NCBI GenBank assembly: GCA_018136815.1
Contig: CM030935.1
Coordinates: 6,480,940-6,537,954 of the forward strand
Origin: Isochrysis galbana
Taxonomy: Eukaryota; Haptophyta; Isochrysidales; Isochrysidaceae
Direction of reading: 5' to 3'
Length of the DNA: 57,015 nt
Part shown: positions 49,516-57,015 of the stretch, in pieces
Layout of the letters: every line of letters begins with the position of its first letter
Numbering within the stretch: the first letter of the stretch is position 1
Program-made: the position numbers and the translations under genes
Notes under the pieces: generated by a model
What the model was told of the DNA's origin: nothing
The model's database searches: none
Seen by the model: the letters and a program-made list of their open reading frames with translations, nothing else

Positions 49516-51689
49516 TGGCCTCAACCCTTCTCGCAGCTTAAGCCCGCTGCAGCCGGAGAGAAGAAGTGCTTTGAGGATTACCCCTTTGCCTACTGCGAGC
49601 AAGACCTGCAGAAGGCTTGCACACGATGGGAGCGCACATTGTGCCAGGCGACCTGCAACCCCGGCTGCAACACAAGCTTTGAGAAGCCGTTGTACGAGGC
49701 GGCCGTGGCAAGGCTCGAGAAGCCCCACCTAGAGACTTCCGAGATGGATCCACAAGGGGGTGACTCGTCTATGGCGCAGTGCCTCTCCTTCCGACGCGAG
49801 CTATGCCCGCCGCTTAACATGTCCTTCATGAACGAAACGGAACAAAGGACCGTCCGAAAATCGTGCGTAAGCCCATGCGGCCTCGGCGCGAGCCTTGCTG
49901 CATGCTGTCGCCACACGTCTTTCTTACTTACCTAGGCGCTCCTCACACAACAGGGTGCACTGATCGCAGCTGAGCCACCCTGCTCCGAGATCGCATCAGG
50001 TGTTCGGCGTACGTTAAGAAAGAGCGCGACCCGCGTAATATCCGCTTCTGTGGCCAGAGGGAGCCGCGCCTTAACCCATGCTACACGGAGGGTGGCTTGA
50101 TAGGCCAACCCAAGTCCTACTGTCTTCCTCACTTCTTCATTCTTGGCGAAATGAAGTGTGGGACAACTACCTTGTACCAACTCTTGCTAAAGCACCCGCA
50201 GATGATACCGCCGCGCACCAAGGAACCCCGCTTTCTCCAACAGGGCCGCTTCTCGGAGACGAGCCTCTCTCGGTACGCGATCAATTTTCAGGACGCTGTT
50301 GAATCCCACGCGCGTGACACAGTCACGTTCGACGCGTCGCCCGTCTATTTGCGCTCCAAGGTTGCGCGATTCTGGATTGCACGCTGGCTCCCTGAGTCAA
50401 AGCTTATCGTACTCGTCCGTAATCCAGTGCAGCGCTCCTTCTCCCATTGGAAGATGGGATATGATTGGATGACTTCAAAGTGTGGTGTCGGCGCGGTGGC
50501 GTCCCGAGTCGCAAGGGTGCAGCACTTGCTCTCATTTCGACAGATTGCCGAGCGCTCGCTTGTGCACGCTTACTGGGAGAGATGCGCCATCGTCACGCAC
50601 AGCCAGCCGCAACGCCCTTCCATCGTATTCGCACCTTTGAAGCTCTCCGAGAGCTTGAAACCACCTGACTCGTTGCTGCCAACGACCAAGGGAATCGACC
50701 CTATCAGTTTGCTAAAAGGCTACGAATTCGGCCGCTGCATGCTTGCGCAGGCGAGTTGACCACCAGCACACCCCGAGTCCATAGTTCAATGTCCCTGCCT
50801 ACGCCTGAAGGCTCTTGAGCTGCAGCCCCAACGGTGGGATGGTCACGGGCTTTCGGGGTGCTAGTTTAGGCAGCCTCTCGAATCGTCAACTAGGATCCTA
50901 ACTTGCCCTTGTCCCTCCACTTCAGGATCCTGGGCTACTAGTCGACTATGCGGCGGAACTCCTTGGCATGTGGCCCCCAGAGGAAGTAGTGCGTAACATG
51001 GGAGAGGCCAAGCACGACGTAGCAAGATGCTCGGAAATGATGTTGCTACCCCCGGGCGCAGTTCTCAAGTCAGCCACCTATGCTGTTGAGCTCGAGAAGT
51101 GGGCCGCCCTCTTCCCGAGAGAGCAAATAAAGGTAGGCGATGATCTCGGAGTTCTTGGGAAATTCTCGAGCGGCAAGTCTGCACGCGGCCGCAGAGCAGA
51201 ATGCAAGCCATAGACCACAGAGCCTGGCGAGGGTCAATCCAAATGGTGGTGGGCCGGTGTCATACCCCGCGTTCGCCATAGCGAGTCTTCGTGAGGTGCC
51301 CCTCCCCCGGCGTGGCTCAGGTCATCGTGACCGACGAGATGACTCGTGGCGCCCAGCGCATTATGAACGAAACCTTCGACTTTCTACACCTACCCAGGGT
51401 AGATGTCGGGTCCAAGTCTCGCTTTTGCGTGCGAGGCAAGGCAGGCGTGATGGATGTGCTGCACCAAGAAGAACTAGAGGTAACCTTCGGGAACATGACT
51501 GATCCGAGCTTGCAAGGCCCGAAGCTCAAGGTCGGTGATTGCGCCGAGGAAGCTGGGCATGCGCACGACGATAAGACGGGCTCCGATATCCATGTGATTG
51601 AACCGGTCGTCAACGACCGGCTTAGGCGTTTTTTCGAACCACATAACCAAAGGCTTTACAAGTTCCTTGGCCGAGATTTAGGTTGGTGA
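49516..51689 (+). CDS. Sulfotransferase (PAPS-dependent), 5' end missing in the gap
   Basis: Sulfotransferases move sulfate from PAPS to carbohydrates, lipids or small molecules, typically in the Golgi. Exons: about 49516-49862, 50000-50750, 50926-51132, 51321-51689. The donor GTGCGT at 49863 (phase 2) fits the acceptor at 49999 and yields a Cys-rich stem ending CSAYVKKERDPRNIRFC. The PAPS 5'-phosphosulfate loop is ILGEMKCGTTTLYQLLLKHP (about 50140); the 3'-phosphate site is LVRNPVQRSFSHW (about 50410). Later segments are KSATYAVELEKWAALFPREQ, VIVTDEM and the typical C terminus RRFFEPHNQRLYKFLGRDLGW. The intron 50751-50925 appears to start with GC (CAG|GCGAGT). The block 50465-50700 is open in two frames and may hide another intron. 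N-terminal Cys-rich exon (CFEDYPFAYCEQDL) suggests a lumenal stem region. Confidence 0.85.
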
Positions 51690-52883
51690 ACTAGAGGCCC
51701 TCATGGCGGCCGTGCTGTCGGCGGGGAGGCTAGATATGTGATGCCCGGACATTTTGCCCATCGTTTCGCAGCCCTGATCACGTGGATTCCTTGCTTCGTC
51801 CGCTCGCATTCCGCCACGCCGTTGTGCTTTGGACATCTAGCACGTCGTGATGAACACCATGACTTTGCGCACTGCCTTCTCCCGAGATGCCACGGTTCCT
51901 ATGGCCAATCGACAGCAATAGATAGATTTTAGTTTCGGGTAGATTTTAATTTATACTAAGTCAAGCATGGGCATGAAGAGGCGCCTGGCGCCCTTCCCCT
52001 CAGGCTCCATTTCTCCTCTGGGGGGCCTCCCGACATCAATCGGTCGAGCATGAGCAAGGCTAGGGATTGTTGGTAAGCCTACATTTTTTTAGAGTGGCAG
52101 TTATTGCCATGAGGAGGACCAGTTAAGGTGACTGTTTGCCGCCGGTCGTGTAGCCAGATAATGGGGCAGTTATCCGCCATTCCTCGTTAAAACTACAGTA
52201 GTGCTCCCCTGTACGACTTTTATTGTTGCTATTGTAATATTGTGCTTGGCGGGGGGCGGGGGAGAAGGAGAAGTCGCGGGGCTTTGGGATTTCGGCCTTG
52301 TGGCTGGTGGCCGGTGGCGGAAGAACGCGCCGGAGAAGGCGATGGCGCCGAGAGTGTCGGCAGGAAGATGGCGGCGGAGGAGGCGCAGGCGGCTCCCGCA
52401 CGCTTGCCGGGGCAAGGCGGGCGCACCAATATAATAAACATCTGAGCGTTAGTACCTACCTAGTACCACTGCACTGCCACTAGCCACTAGCCCGGTACCG
52501 GTACTATCACGACAACCCTCAACGCACTTGCCCATTGCCCATGCACCTCGACGCGTGCTGATGCCACAGACACAAAGACATACAAAAATAAAAAGATCTG
52601 AAGGTTCTGGGCTACACACCCATCGCTAGACAGCGCATCCTACTGCTACTGCACATCAGCCAGCGCCCTTATCTCCCTTCTCCCCTCCCCCTTGCCTTCC
52701 CCCCCTCGTTCCTTTGTCCTTGGTGTCGGGGGTGCGGCCCTGGTGCACTACCTAGGGCCCGGTTTCGGGAATGGGGATCGGGCAGACCTTTTGGGTTTTT
52801 GTTGGTAGGGTAGAGCAAGTTTCTCGTATTATGGCTGCCCCTGTTGCGGTGCACCGGCGTGATGTTCGACTCTACCTCTCGTG
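51690..52883. other. Intergenic, no gene seen
   Basis: Includes an AT-rich patch (51920-51965), short palindromic pieces such as ACCGGTACCGGTAC-like sequence near 52493, and GC-rich low-complexity sequence at 52245-52430 that is open in several frames by bias. Nothing is supported as a gene. Confidence 0.4.
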
Positions 52884-53397
52884 CTACGTGGTTTCCGTCA
52901 CAACCAGGTGCTCTACCCCTAGCGTTTTAGCTAGGGATACAAGTTCTGCGCTGGGGGTCAATTCGTTCTTTTCGCCTAGTTCGTAGAGTGGCCGAATATC
53001 GGCCAAATCTATCCTCTTTTTGGGTTGTCTCCCCATGCCCGCCTGGGCGGTGCGCGCGGAGTCCGTTGAGTTGGCGAATAGTAGCGCCTCGCTCAGTTTG
53101 GTGAATCTTTCCAGTGTGCGTATTAGCACCGATTCTTCTGAGAACGTGGCGTTGTCATAGTATATCCTGTAGAAGTCCGTTATGATGAATCTCCATGCGA
53201 GCATGTATAACGTTGCTAATGCCTTGGGGCAGGGGCCGCTTGGGTGTATGAAGAGCCTATCTATTATGTTTTGTTCGCGTGGTTTGTCCGGCGTGCTCGG
53301 GTGTCGGGCCAGTGTGTCCAGGGCGTCGAAAATGCTCGTTAGCCGCGGACACTCTCCCAGGTGTGTGGAAGATTCGTCGGAGGCGGCTTGCCTTCAT
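52884..53397 (-). CDS. Unknown protein or exon (about 170 codons, no upstream ATG)
   Basis: The minus-strand frame is open from about 53397 with ordinary composition: LTSIFDALDTLARHPSTPDK, then QNIIDRLFIHPSGPCPKALA, LAWRFIITDFYRIYYDN and a C terminus LVSLAKTLGVEHLVV. The first ATG comes only at 53204, in the middle of the well-formed protein, so either an upstream exon supplies the start or the 5' end is lost. The family is unknown to me. The sequence is helical and less GC-biased than host genes, like the island ORFs at 28-31 kb. Confidence 0.5.
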
Positions 53398-53420
53398 TTG
53401 GTCTCCTTTCCCTTCCAGTC

Positions 53421-53565
53421 TCACCCTACCATGAGCCCCCCCCGCGAGCACCCCGAAGGAGAGGCCCAGGAGCACCACGTACGCGACGAGAACAGCATCG
53501 CCTTGGCTCGGCATGAGGGCGCGCCCCGAGAGGGTCTCCTTCGACAACGCCTGTGCCATCCACAA
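53421..53565 (-). other. Short duplicated segment, copy 1 (membrane-helix-like ORF start)
   Basis: On the minus strand this encodes MPSQGDAVLVAYVVLLGLSF and GVLAGGAHG, a good signal-anchor-like helix. The DNA recurs in the same orientation at about 54318-54430 (CGAGCACCCCGAAGGAGAGG and CGCCTTGGCTCGGCAT shared), where a deletion changes the frame. It may be the N-terminal exon of a gene family. Confidence 0.45.
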
Positions 53566-53836
53566 CGCCTGGGGAGCCTACTCGCCGGGGGATGGGGTAG
53601 AGGGGCTGTGGATGGGAAGGGGGGGGGGGGGGCCTTTCTCTCCGCGCGCCCGCCCCCAAAAATATCTGACGAGCAAGGTTGCTCTCCGGCGGGGGCGTCT
53701 TGTCCGCTCTTTCGTGGAGACACGCCCTTCAAGGGGTGTTTCCCTGTTTACTCATTATTACCTTGTAAGCTTCCTCGACTACGTCATGATATTTTTCGTT
53801 TAGCTTATTAATGTCACGAATAAATTTGCCGGCATA

Positions 53837-54490
53837 TTATTGAGAGTACTCACTGACGATCTCAATGAACAATTCGAGCTTCCGTTGCAGTTCGTGTAGT
53901 TTTGTGTTATTGCTACCGCAGCTCCTCCTCCACACACCACCCGCCCAGCGCACCCACCGGCCACTCACCGCCACGGGTCTCCCTCCGCCGTCTGCATCTC
54001 TCCTCTCCTGGACGGTCCGTCTGGGGTCCTCTGTGGTGTGCCTCCGAGCCGCCGCGCTCGACCGCCATGCCGTCTTAGTCCATGCCGTCTTAAAGGGCGA
54101 GTCGACCTCGTAGTCGGCCGCTGTTCCGTCGATGGCGCCCTCTGCCATCGCACCGGTGGTGAATTCTCCAGCGACTGGATAAGTGTCGATCGCTCCGTCG
54201 CGACGCGTTCCCACAAAGCCTTGGCCAAGCAGGCCATGAGGCGGCGCGGCGACTGGAACACGCGGCGTGATCTTGAAGTCAAAGCGATGCTTGGGAAAAG
54301 GGCGCGCAGCCGCCCTTCGAGCACCCCGAAGGAGAGGCCGACGCGACGAGAACGCCGTCGCCTTGGCTCGGCATAAAGGCGCGTCCCGAGAGGCACCGGG
54401 CGTGCCGCGCACGAGCGCGTTGAGCGGATGCAGCGGAGCGAGGGCGAAGGCGACGATCCCGAGCGTGTGGTGCGAGAAGGGGGCACCCAC
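53837..54490 (-). CDS. Possible gene piece with HGLLGQ motif, frame uncertain
   Basis: In the middle of this minus-strand frame, RFDFKITPRVPVAAPPHGLL, then GQGFVG and EGAIDGTAADYEV resemble the C-terminal beta domain found in root-cap/LEA-like and inter-alpha-trypsin-inhibitor-like proteins (pattern HGxLGQ, then IDG, then DYxV). Upstream of about 54320 the composition is erratic, and the duplicated segment described at 53421-53565 recurs with a frame-changing deletion. Downstream of about 54090 the frame is Arg-rich, ending in LHELQRKLELFIEIVSEY. Probably an exon or a decayed gene rather than a complete protein. Confidence 0.35.
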   Translation of the reverse strand: MGAPFSHHTLGIVAFALAPLHPLNALVRGTPGASRDAPLCRAKATAFSSRRPLLRGARRAAARPFPKHRFDFKITPRVPVAAPPHGLLGQGFVGTRRDGAIDTYPVAGEFTTGAMAEGAIDGTAADYEVDSPFKTAWTKTAWRSSAAARRHTTEDPRRTVQERRDADGGGRPVAVSGRWVRWAGGVWRRSCGSNNTKLHELQRKLELFIEIVSEYSQ

Positions 54491-54529
54491 GCCGACGGCG
54501 AGCGCGACGCCGGAAACGTTGAAAAAAAA

Positions 54530-54905
54530 ATGGACATACGAGTAGATATGCCCTCGAAACGACTTTTGATTGCCCTCGCGGTGGTCGTCGCCACCGTGGT
54601 CGCCGCCATCGTCGTGGCGTTGGTACTCACGAATAAGAAGCAGCCAGACAGATGTAAGGATGTGGATGGAGAGTGTGCGTTGTCACGATCTCGTGTGTTC
54701 CGACCAAAAGTGCCGTACGGTCCCACCGTGTATCGAGAAACGGGGGGCGTGCAGTTATGGCGACGAGTGCTGTGAAGGACTTGAGTGCAATGACAACGGA
54801 GTGTGTGACACGCCATGCCGCGAGCCAGGGTCGGTGTGTCAAAATAACTCAGAGTGCTGTGGTGAATACACGTGTAGTAGTGGTACCTGCAAATATGATG
54901 ACTGA
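54530..54905 (+). pseudogene. Membrane-anchored cysteine-rich (knottin-like) protein with a frame break
   Basis: The frame from the ATG at 54530 (a second ATG at 54548 also precedes the helix) encodes a short basic N terminus, a 25-residue membrane helix (LLIALAVVVATVVAAIVVAL) and the start of a Cys-containing ectodomain. Around 54670-54685 the reading shifts to another frame that carries about 18 further cysteines in two blocks with the CX6CX5CCX3C spacing of cystine-knot-like domains and ends at 54905. The two parts clearly belong together, so the locus has lost or gained a base, or the assembly has an error; a short intron is less likely. Cys-knot modules occur in many secreted and viral proteins; nothing shows this one to be a toxin. 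Confidence 0.6.
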
Positions 54906-55099
54906 TTCACAAGGGGCGGGATTCAGAATTAACTCCCGACCTCCAAGAATTGTTAGAAGGTGTCGATTCGGGTTCAGCTTCCCAATTAAAGATTGAAAAC
55001 AAAAGGCCGCTTATAGTTTCGGGCTCAGCTCCCGTAAAGATTGAACCCACAACGATCACAAGGCCCAGCAACATCAAATACAAAAAAGCTCGGTCCTAG
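54895..55099 (+). pseudogene. Short broken ORF overlapping the cysteine-rich gene
   Basis: ATGATGACTGATTC overlaps the stop codon of the cysteine-rich ORF. After a GGGG run (54913-54916) the sensible frame changes, and from about 54917 another frame reads SELTPDLQELLEGVDS, then SQLKIENKRPLIVSGSAPVK and TRPSNIKYKKARS to a TAG at 55099. Overlapping start/stop and non-host-like composition suggest compact viral-type gene packing, now decayed. Function unknown. Confidence 0.4.
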
Positions 55100-55530
55100 G
55101 ACACCGGGCCGAGCTCCCCACTCATCCGAATCCCAACGCAGATCGACTCCCTCCTCCACCCCCCCCCCCCACTTCGCCCTCGAGCTGATCGCGCGCGGGG
55201 CGGAGCTCGACGCCCAAGACGTCACTGCGGGTCGCGCACCCCGACCCAGTCGCCGCCCGTGCGGTCCCAGGACTCGCGGAGGCGGAAGCCGGCGGCGGCC
55301 ACCTCGGCCGGAAATCGAGCAATCCCTCAACCGGGACGACCATGTGTTCAGCCTCATTTGCGTCTGGAGCTCGTACTGGAACCGCGAGGACGCCTTTGTG
55401 GATTCCGAGATCATCGGAGGTGACTCGTGCGTGCTCCAATCCATCAACCTCCTCGACCTGGAGAAGAATGCCCTCGTCCTACCGGGACTGGCGCAACAAA
55501 TCCGCGAGTTTACTCGGCAGAACCCGTGAG
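55100..55530. other. Open region of uncertain coding sense
   Basis: Both strands look partly coding. Plus: SLNRDDHVFSLICVWSSYWN, then DSEIIGGDSCVLQSINLLDL to a stop at 55529. Minus: HARVTSDDLGIHKGVLAVPV and, in another frame, VAAAGFRLRESWDRTGGDWV followed by GVRDPQ and a stop. I cannot decide which is real. A degraded host gene on the minus strand is possible. Confidence 0.2.
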
Positions 55531-55684
55531 GAGGGTTTGGTGGCGCGCGTGCGCGTGTGTTGGGGTGACCGCAGCGTCCCCAGAAAGTTGTTGTACGCGG
55601 AAGGGTGTCATATGGACATGCATCCTCCTCGTCTCCTTCGGAGAGTCGGGCTAGGCAAGGTTTCTTCTGGCCCCTCCCCCCTCA

Positions 55685-56110
55685 CGCGGAAAGTTGTCAG
55701 ATTAGGGTGCGCGGAAGGTGCTCGCGTTTTGAGGGCAAATCTGACAGCGTTACGCGTAGAGGGCGTCGATGGACGACTCGGGGAGGAGGGCTGCACGAGC
55801 GTGCGGCATTCCCCAGAAAGTTGTTTGTTTCCCCCCCTACCCCCTCACGCGGAAAGTTGTCAGATTAGGGTGCGTGGGAGGTGCTCGCTTTTCTAGGGCT
55901 AATCTGACAACGTTCCGCGTAGAGGGGAAGGGGGGGAAATCAACAACTTCCCGGGGTCGATGCACGGCTCGGGGAGGAGGGCTGCACGAGCGTGCGGCAT
56001 TCCCCAGAAAGTTGTTTGTTTCCCCCCCTCCCCCCTCACGCGGAAAGTTGTCAGATTAGGGTGCGTGAGAGGTGCTCGCTTTTCTAGGGCTAATCTGACA
56101 ACGTTTCGCG
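55685..56110 (+). repeat. Three hairpin-forming repeat units
   Basis: Units at 55685-55756, 55848-55919 and 56039-56110 each begin CGCGGAAAGTTGTCAGATTA and end with the near-perfect reverse complement (TAATCTGACAACGTTCCGCG in the second unit), giving a ~20-base-pair stem with a loop of about 30 bases. Between units lies a shared spacer containing GGGAGGAGGGCTGCACGAGC and CCCCAGAAAGTTGTTTG. A diverged spacer piece without hairpin stands at 55578. Confidence 0.9.
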
Positions 56111-56237
56111 CGCCGCATGGCGACGCGCCGCAGGGAGAGGGGTGGAGGAGAATGGAGAGAGGGAGAGGGGGGGTTTTGCACCCCCCCCGATGGAGTGCGG
56201 TAAGAAACGGGACCCGTTTGCGTTAGCAAACGGGCGA

Positions 56238-56645
56238 AGGGGGGCGGCTGGCGACAGGAGGAAGAGAGGAAGGGAGTGGCTCAAGACGTCCTTGTGGCAG
56301 GTATCGGGGGGCGCAGTCATTTATTTCTTCGAGGACTGCTCGCGGCGCGAGCTGTAAGGGCCGTTCTACTTCTCGACGAGAGGTCCCTCCCCCCCCCCCC
56401 GGTGTTTTTCCCCGGAGAGTCGGCCGGCGTCGACCGGTCCGCCTCAATGGGTTTTCCCTCATTGTAACTCGTGGGGAGTTATAATGGGAGCCGGGGGTAT
56501 GCGAGGGGGGAGATTTGAAGGGATGCATATGTGTATGTGTCTGTGCCACCACTTCAAGGCGTGCGGGCAGGTGCGCTGAGGGGTGTCGTGATAGTACCGG
56601 GCTAGTGGGAGTAGTGGTACTAACGCTCAGTTGTTTTATTATTAT
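56238..56645 (+). repeat. Uninterrupted copy of the dispersed repeat (parts A and B joined)
   Basis: 56238-56545 matches 27520-27831 and 56556-56645 matches 31878-31967, same order and strand. This copy has about ten bases between the parts where the other locus has about 4 kb. It therefore looks like the empty-site state of the island locus. Confidence 0.85.
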
Positions 56646-57015
56646 TACAGCTTAAAGGGGTCCTTGGGGGTTGGGGGGCGGGGGGCTCCTAGAGGCCGCT
56701 AGCTAGCTGCTAGGCAGCTTAGGGCCAGTGGAGCTGCTGGCTCGAGCTCAGCCCCTGACCCCCCCGCCTGCCTCTCCCACGCTCGCCTCGCTGGCCATAG
56801 GTGCCACCCAGAGCCCCCTGTCTGCCCGCCGACCAAGAAGCAAGAGGGGGGGGGGGGAGAGTCAGCTCGTCAGCTCGAGCGTAAGCTTGAGGGCAGGGGG
56901 GGGGCGTCTCTCGCGTTTCTCTGTGCTACCCCTAGCTAGGTTCCCCCTCCTTGTTTTTATCCACCCAGCCCCGTTTATTTCCTTGTGTGTTCCCGCGTTC
57001 CTCTTCCCCGGGGTT
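56646..57015. other. Window end, no gene seen
   Basis: GC-rich sequence with G runs (56670-56690, 56848-56860, 56898-56906), a GCTAGCTAGCTGCTAGG patch near 56698 and CAGCTCGTCAGCTCGAGC near 56862. No ORF of interest. Confidence 0.4.

Noticed and set aside
46732-49935. Methyltransferase-sulfotransferase fusion protein
   Set aside because: The frame crosses 100 Ns; the two sides are unrelated and each makes sense alone.
54530-54905. Toxin gene (conotoxin-like cysteine pattern)
   Set aside because: Cystine-knot spacing alone does not indicate toxicity; membrane anchor, context and frame break favour a structural or virus-type protein relic.
55685-56110. CRISPR array
   Set aside because: Three units of ~72 bases with long shared spacers and internal hairpins; spacers are repeats themselves, and the genome is eukaryotic.

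Overview
The window is nuclear DNA of a eukaryote. Its genes are split by short introns (85 to about 280 bases), and the proteins are eukaryotic in type: an ALIX/BRO1 homologue, an SPX protein, DPH1, an exostosin and an MscS channel of plant/algal type. High GC, long CT, GA and poly-C/poly-G tracts at gene starts, donors often of the form GTGCGY, one probable GC-AG intron and many transposon remnants fit a GC-rich alga. My best guess is a haptophyte, with a pelagophyte or dinoflagellate as alternatives; this is inference, since no rRNA or organelle marker is present.

Layout. 53-4105 (+): 3' part of an ALIX/BRO1-like gene with a PDZ-like exon and four UBA domains. 5514-6404 (+): SPX protein. 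8881-9436: three tandem 202-208 base repeats. 10811-13324 (-): DPH1 fused to a GNAT acetyltransferase. 14896-17559 (+): EGF/exostosin glycosyltransferase. 19108-20477 (-): four-exon class IV aminotransferase. 23202-26093 (+): MscS-like channel. 27520-31967: a repeat interrupted by a less GC-rich island of about 4 kb that carries duplicated ORFs around a cysteine-rich repeat protein. 32741-35290 (-): three-exon PhoD-like phosphatase. 38218-39502 (+): aldose 1-epimerase.

39644-49415 is a nest of retroelements: a gag fragment, two chromovirus integrase fragments, and a large element with a Gag-like ORF followed by an ORF holding a phage-type cytosine methyltransferase. A 100-N assembly gap cuts this last element. 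49516-51689 (+) is a sulfotransferase whose 5' end is lost in the gap. 52884-55530 holds broken ORFs, including a membrane-anchored cysteine-knot-like protein with a frame break. Three hairpin repeats and the uninterrupted copy of the 27.5/31.9 kb repeat close the window.

The host genes are unrelated housekeeping, cell-surface and transport genes without operon logic. The mobile and virus-like material lies between them, mainly at 27.5-32, 39.6-49.4 and 52.9-56.6 kb. For spliced genes the coordinates span the whole gene; exon limits are in the evidence and were set by reading frame, splice signals and family resemblance.
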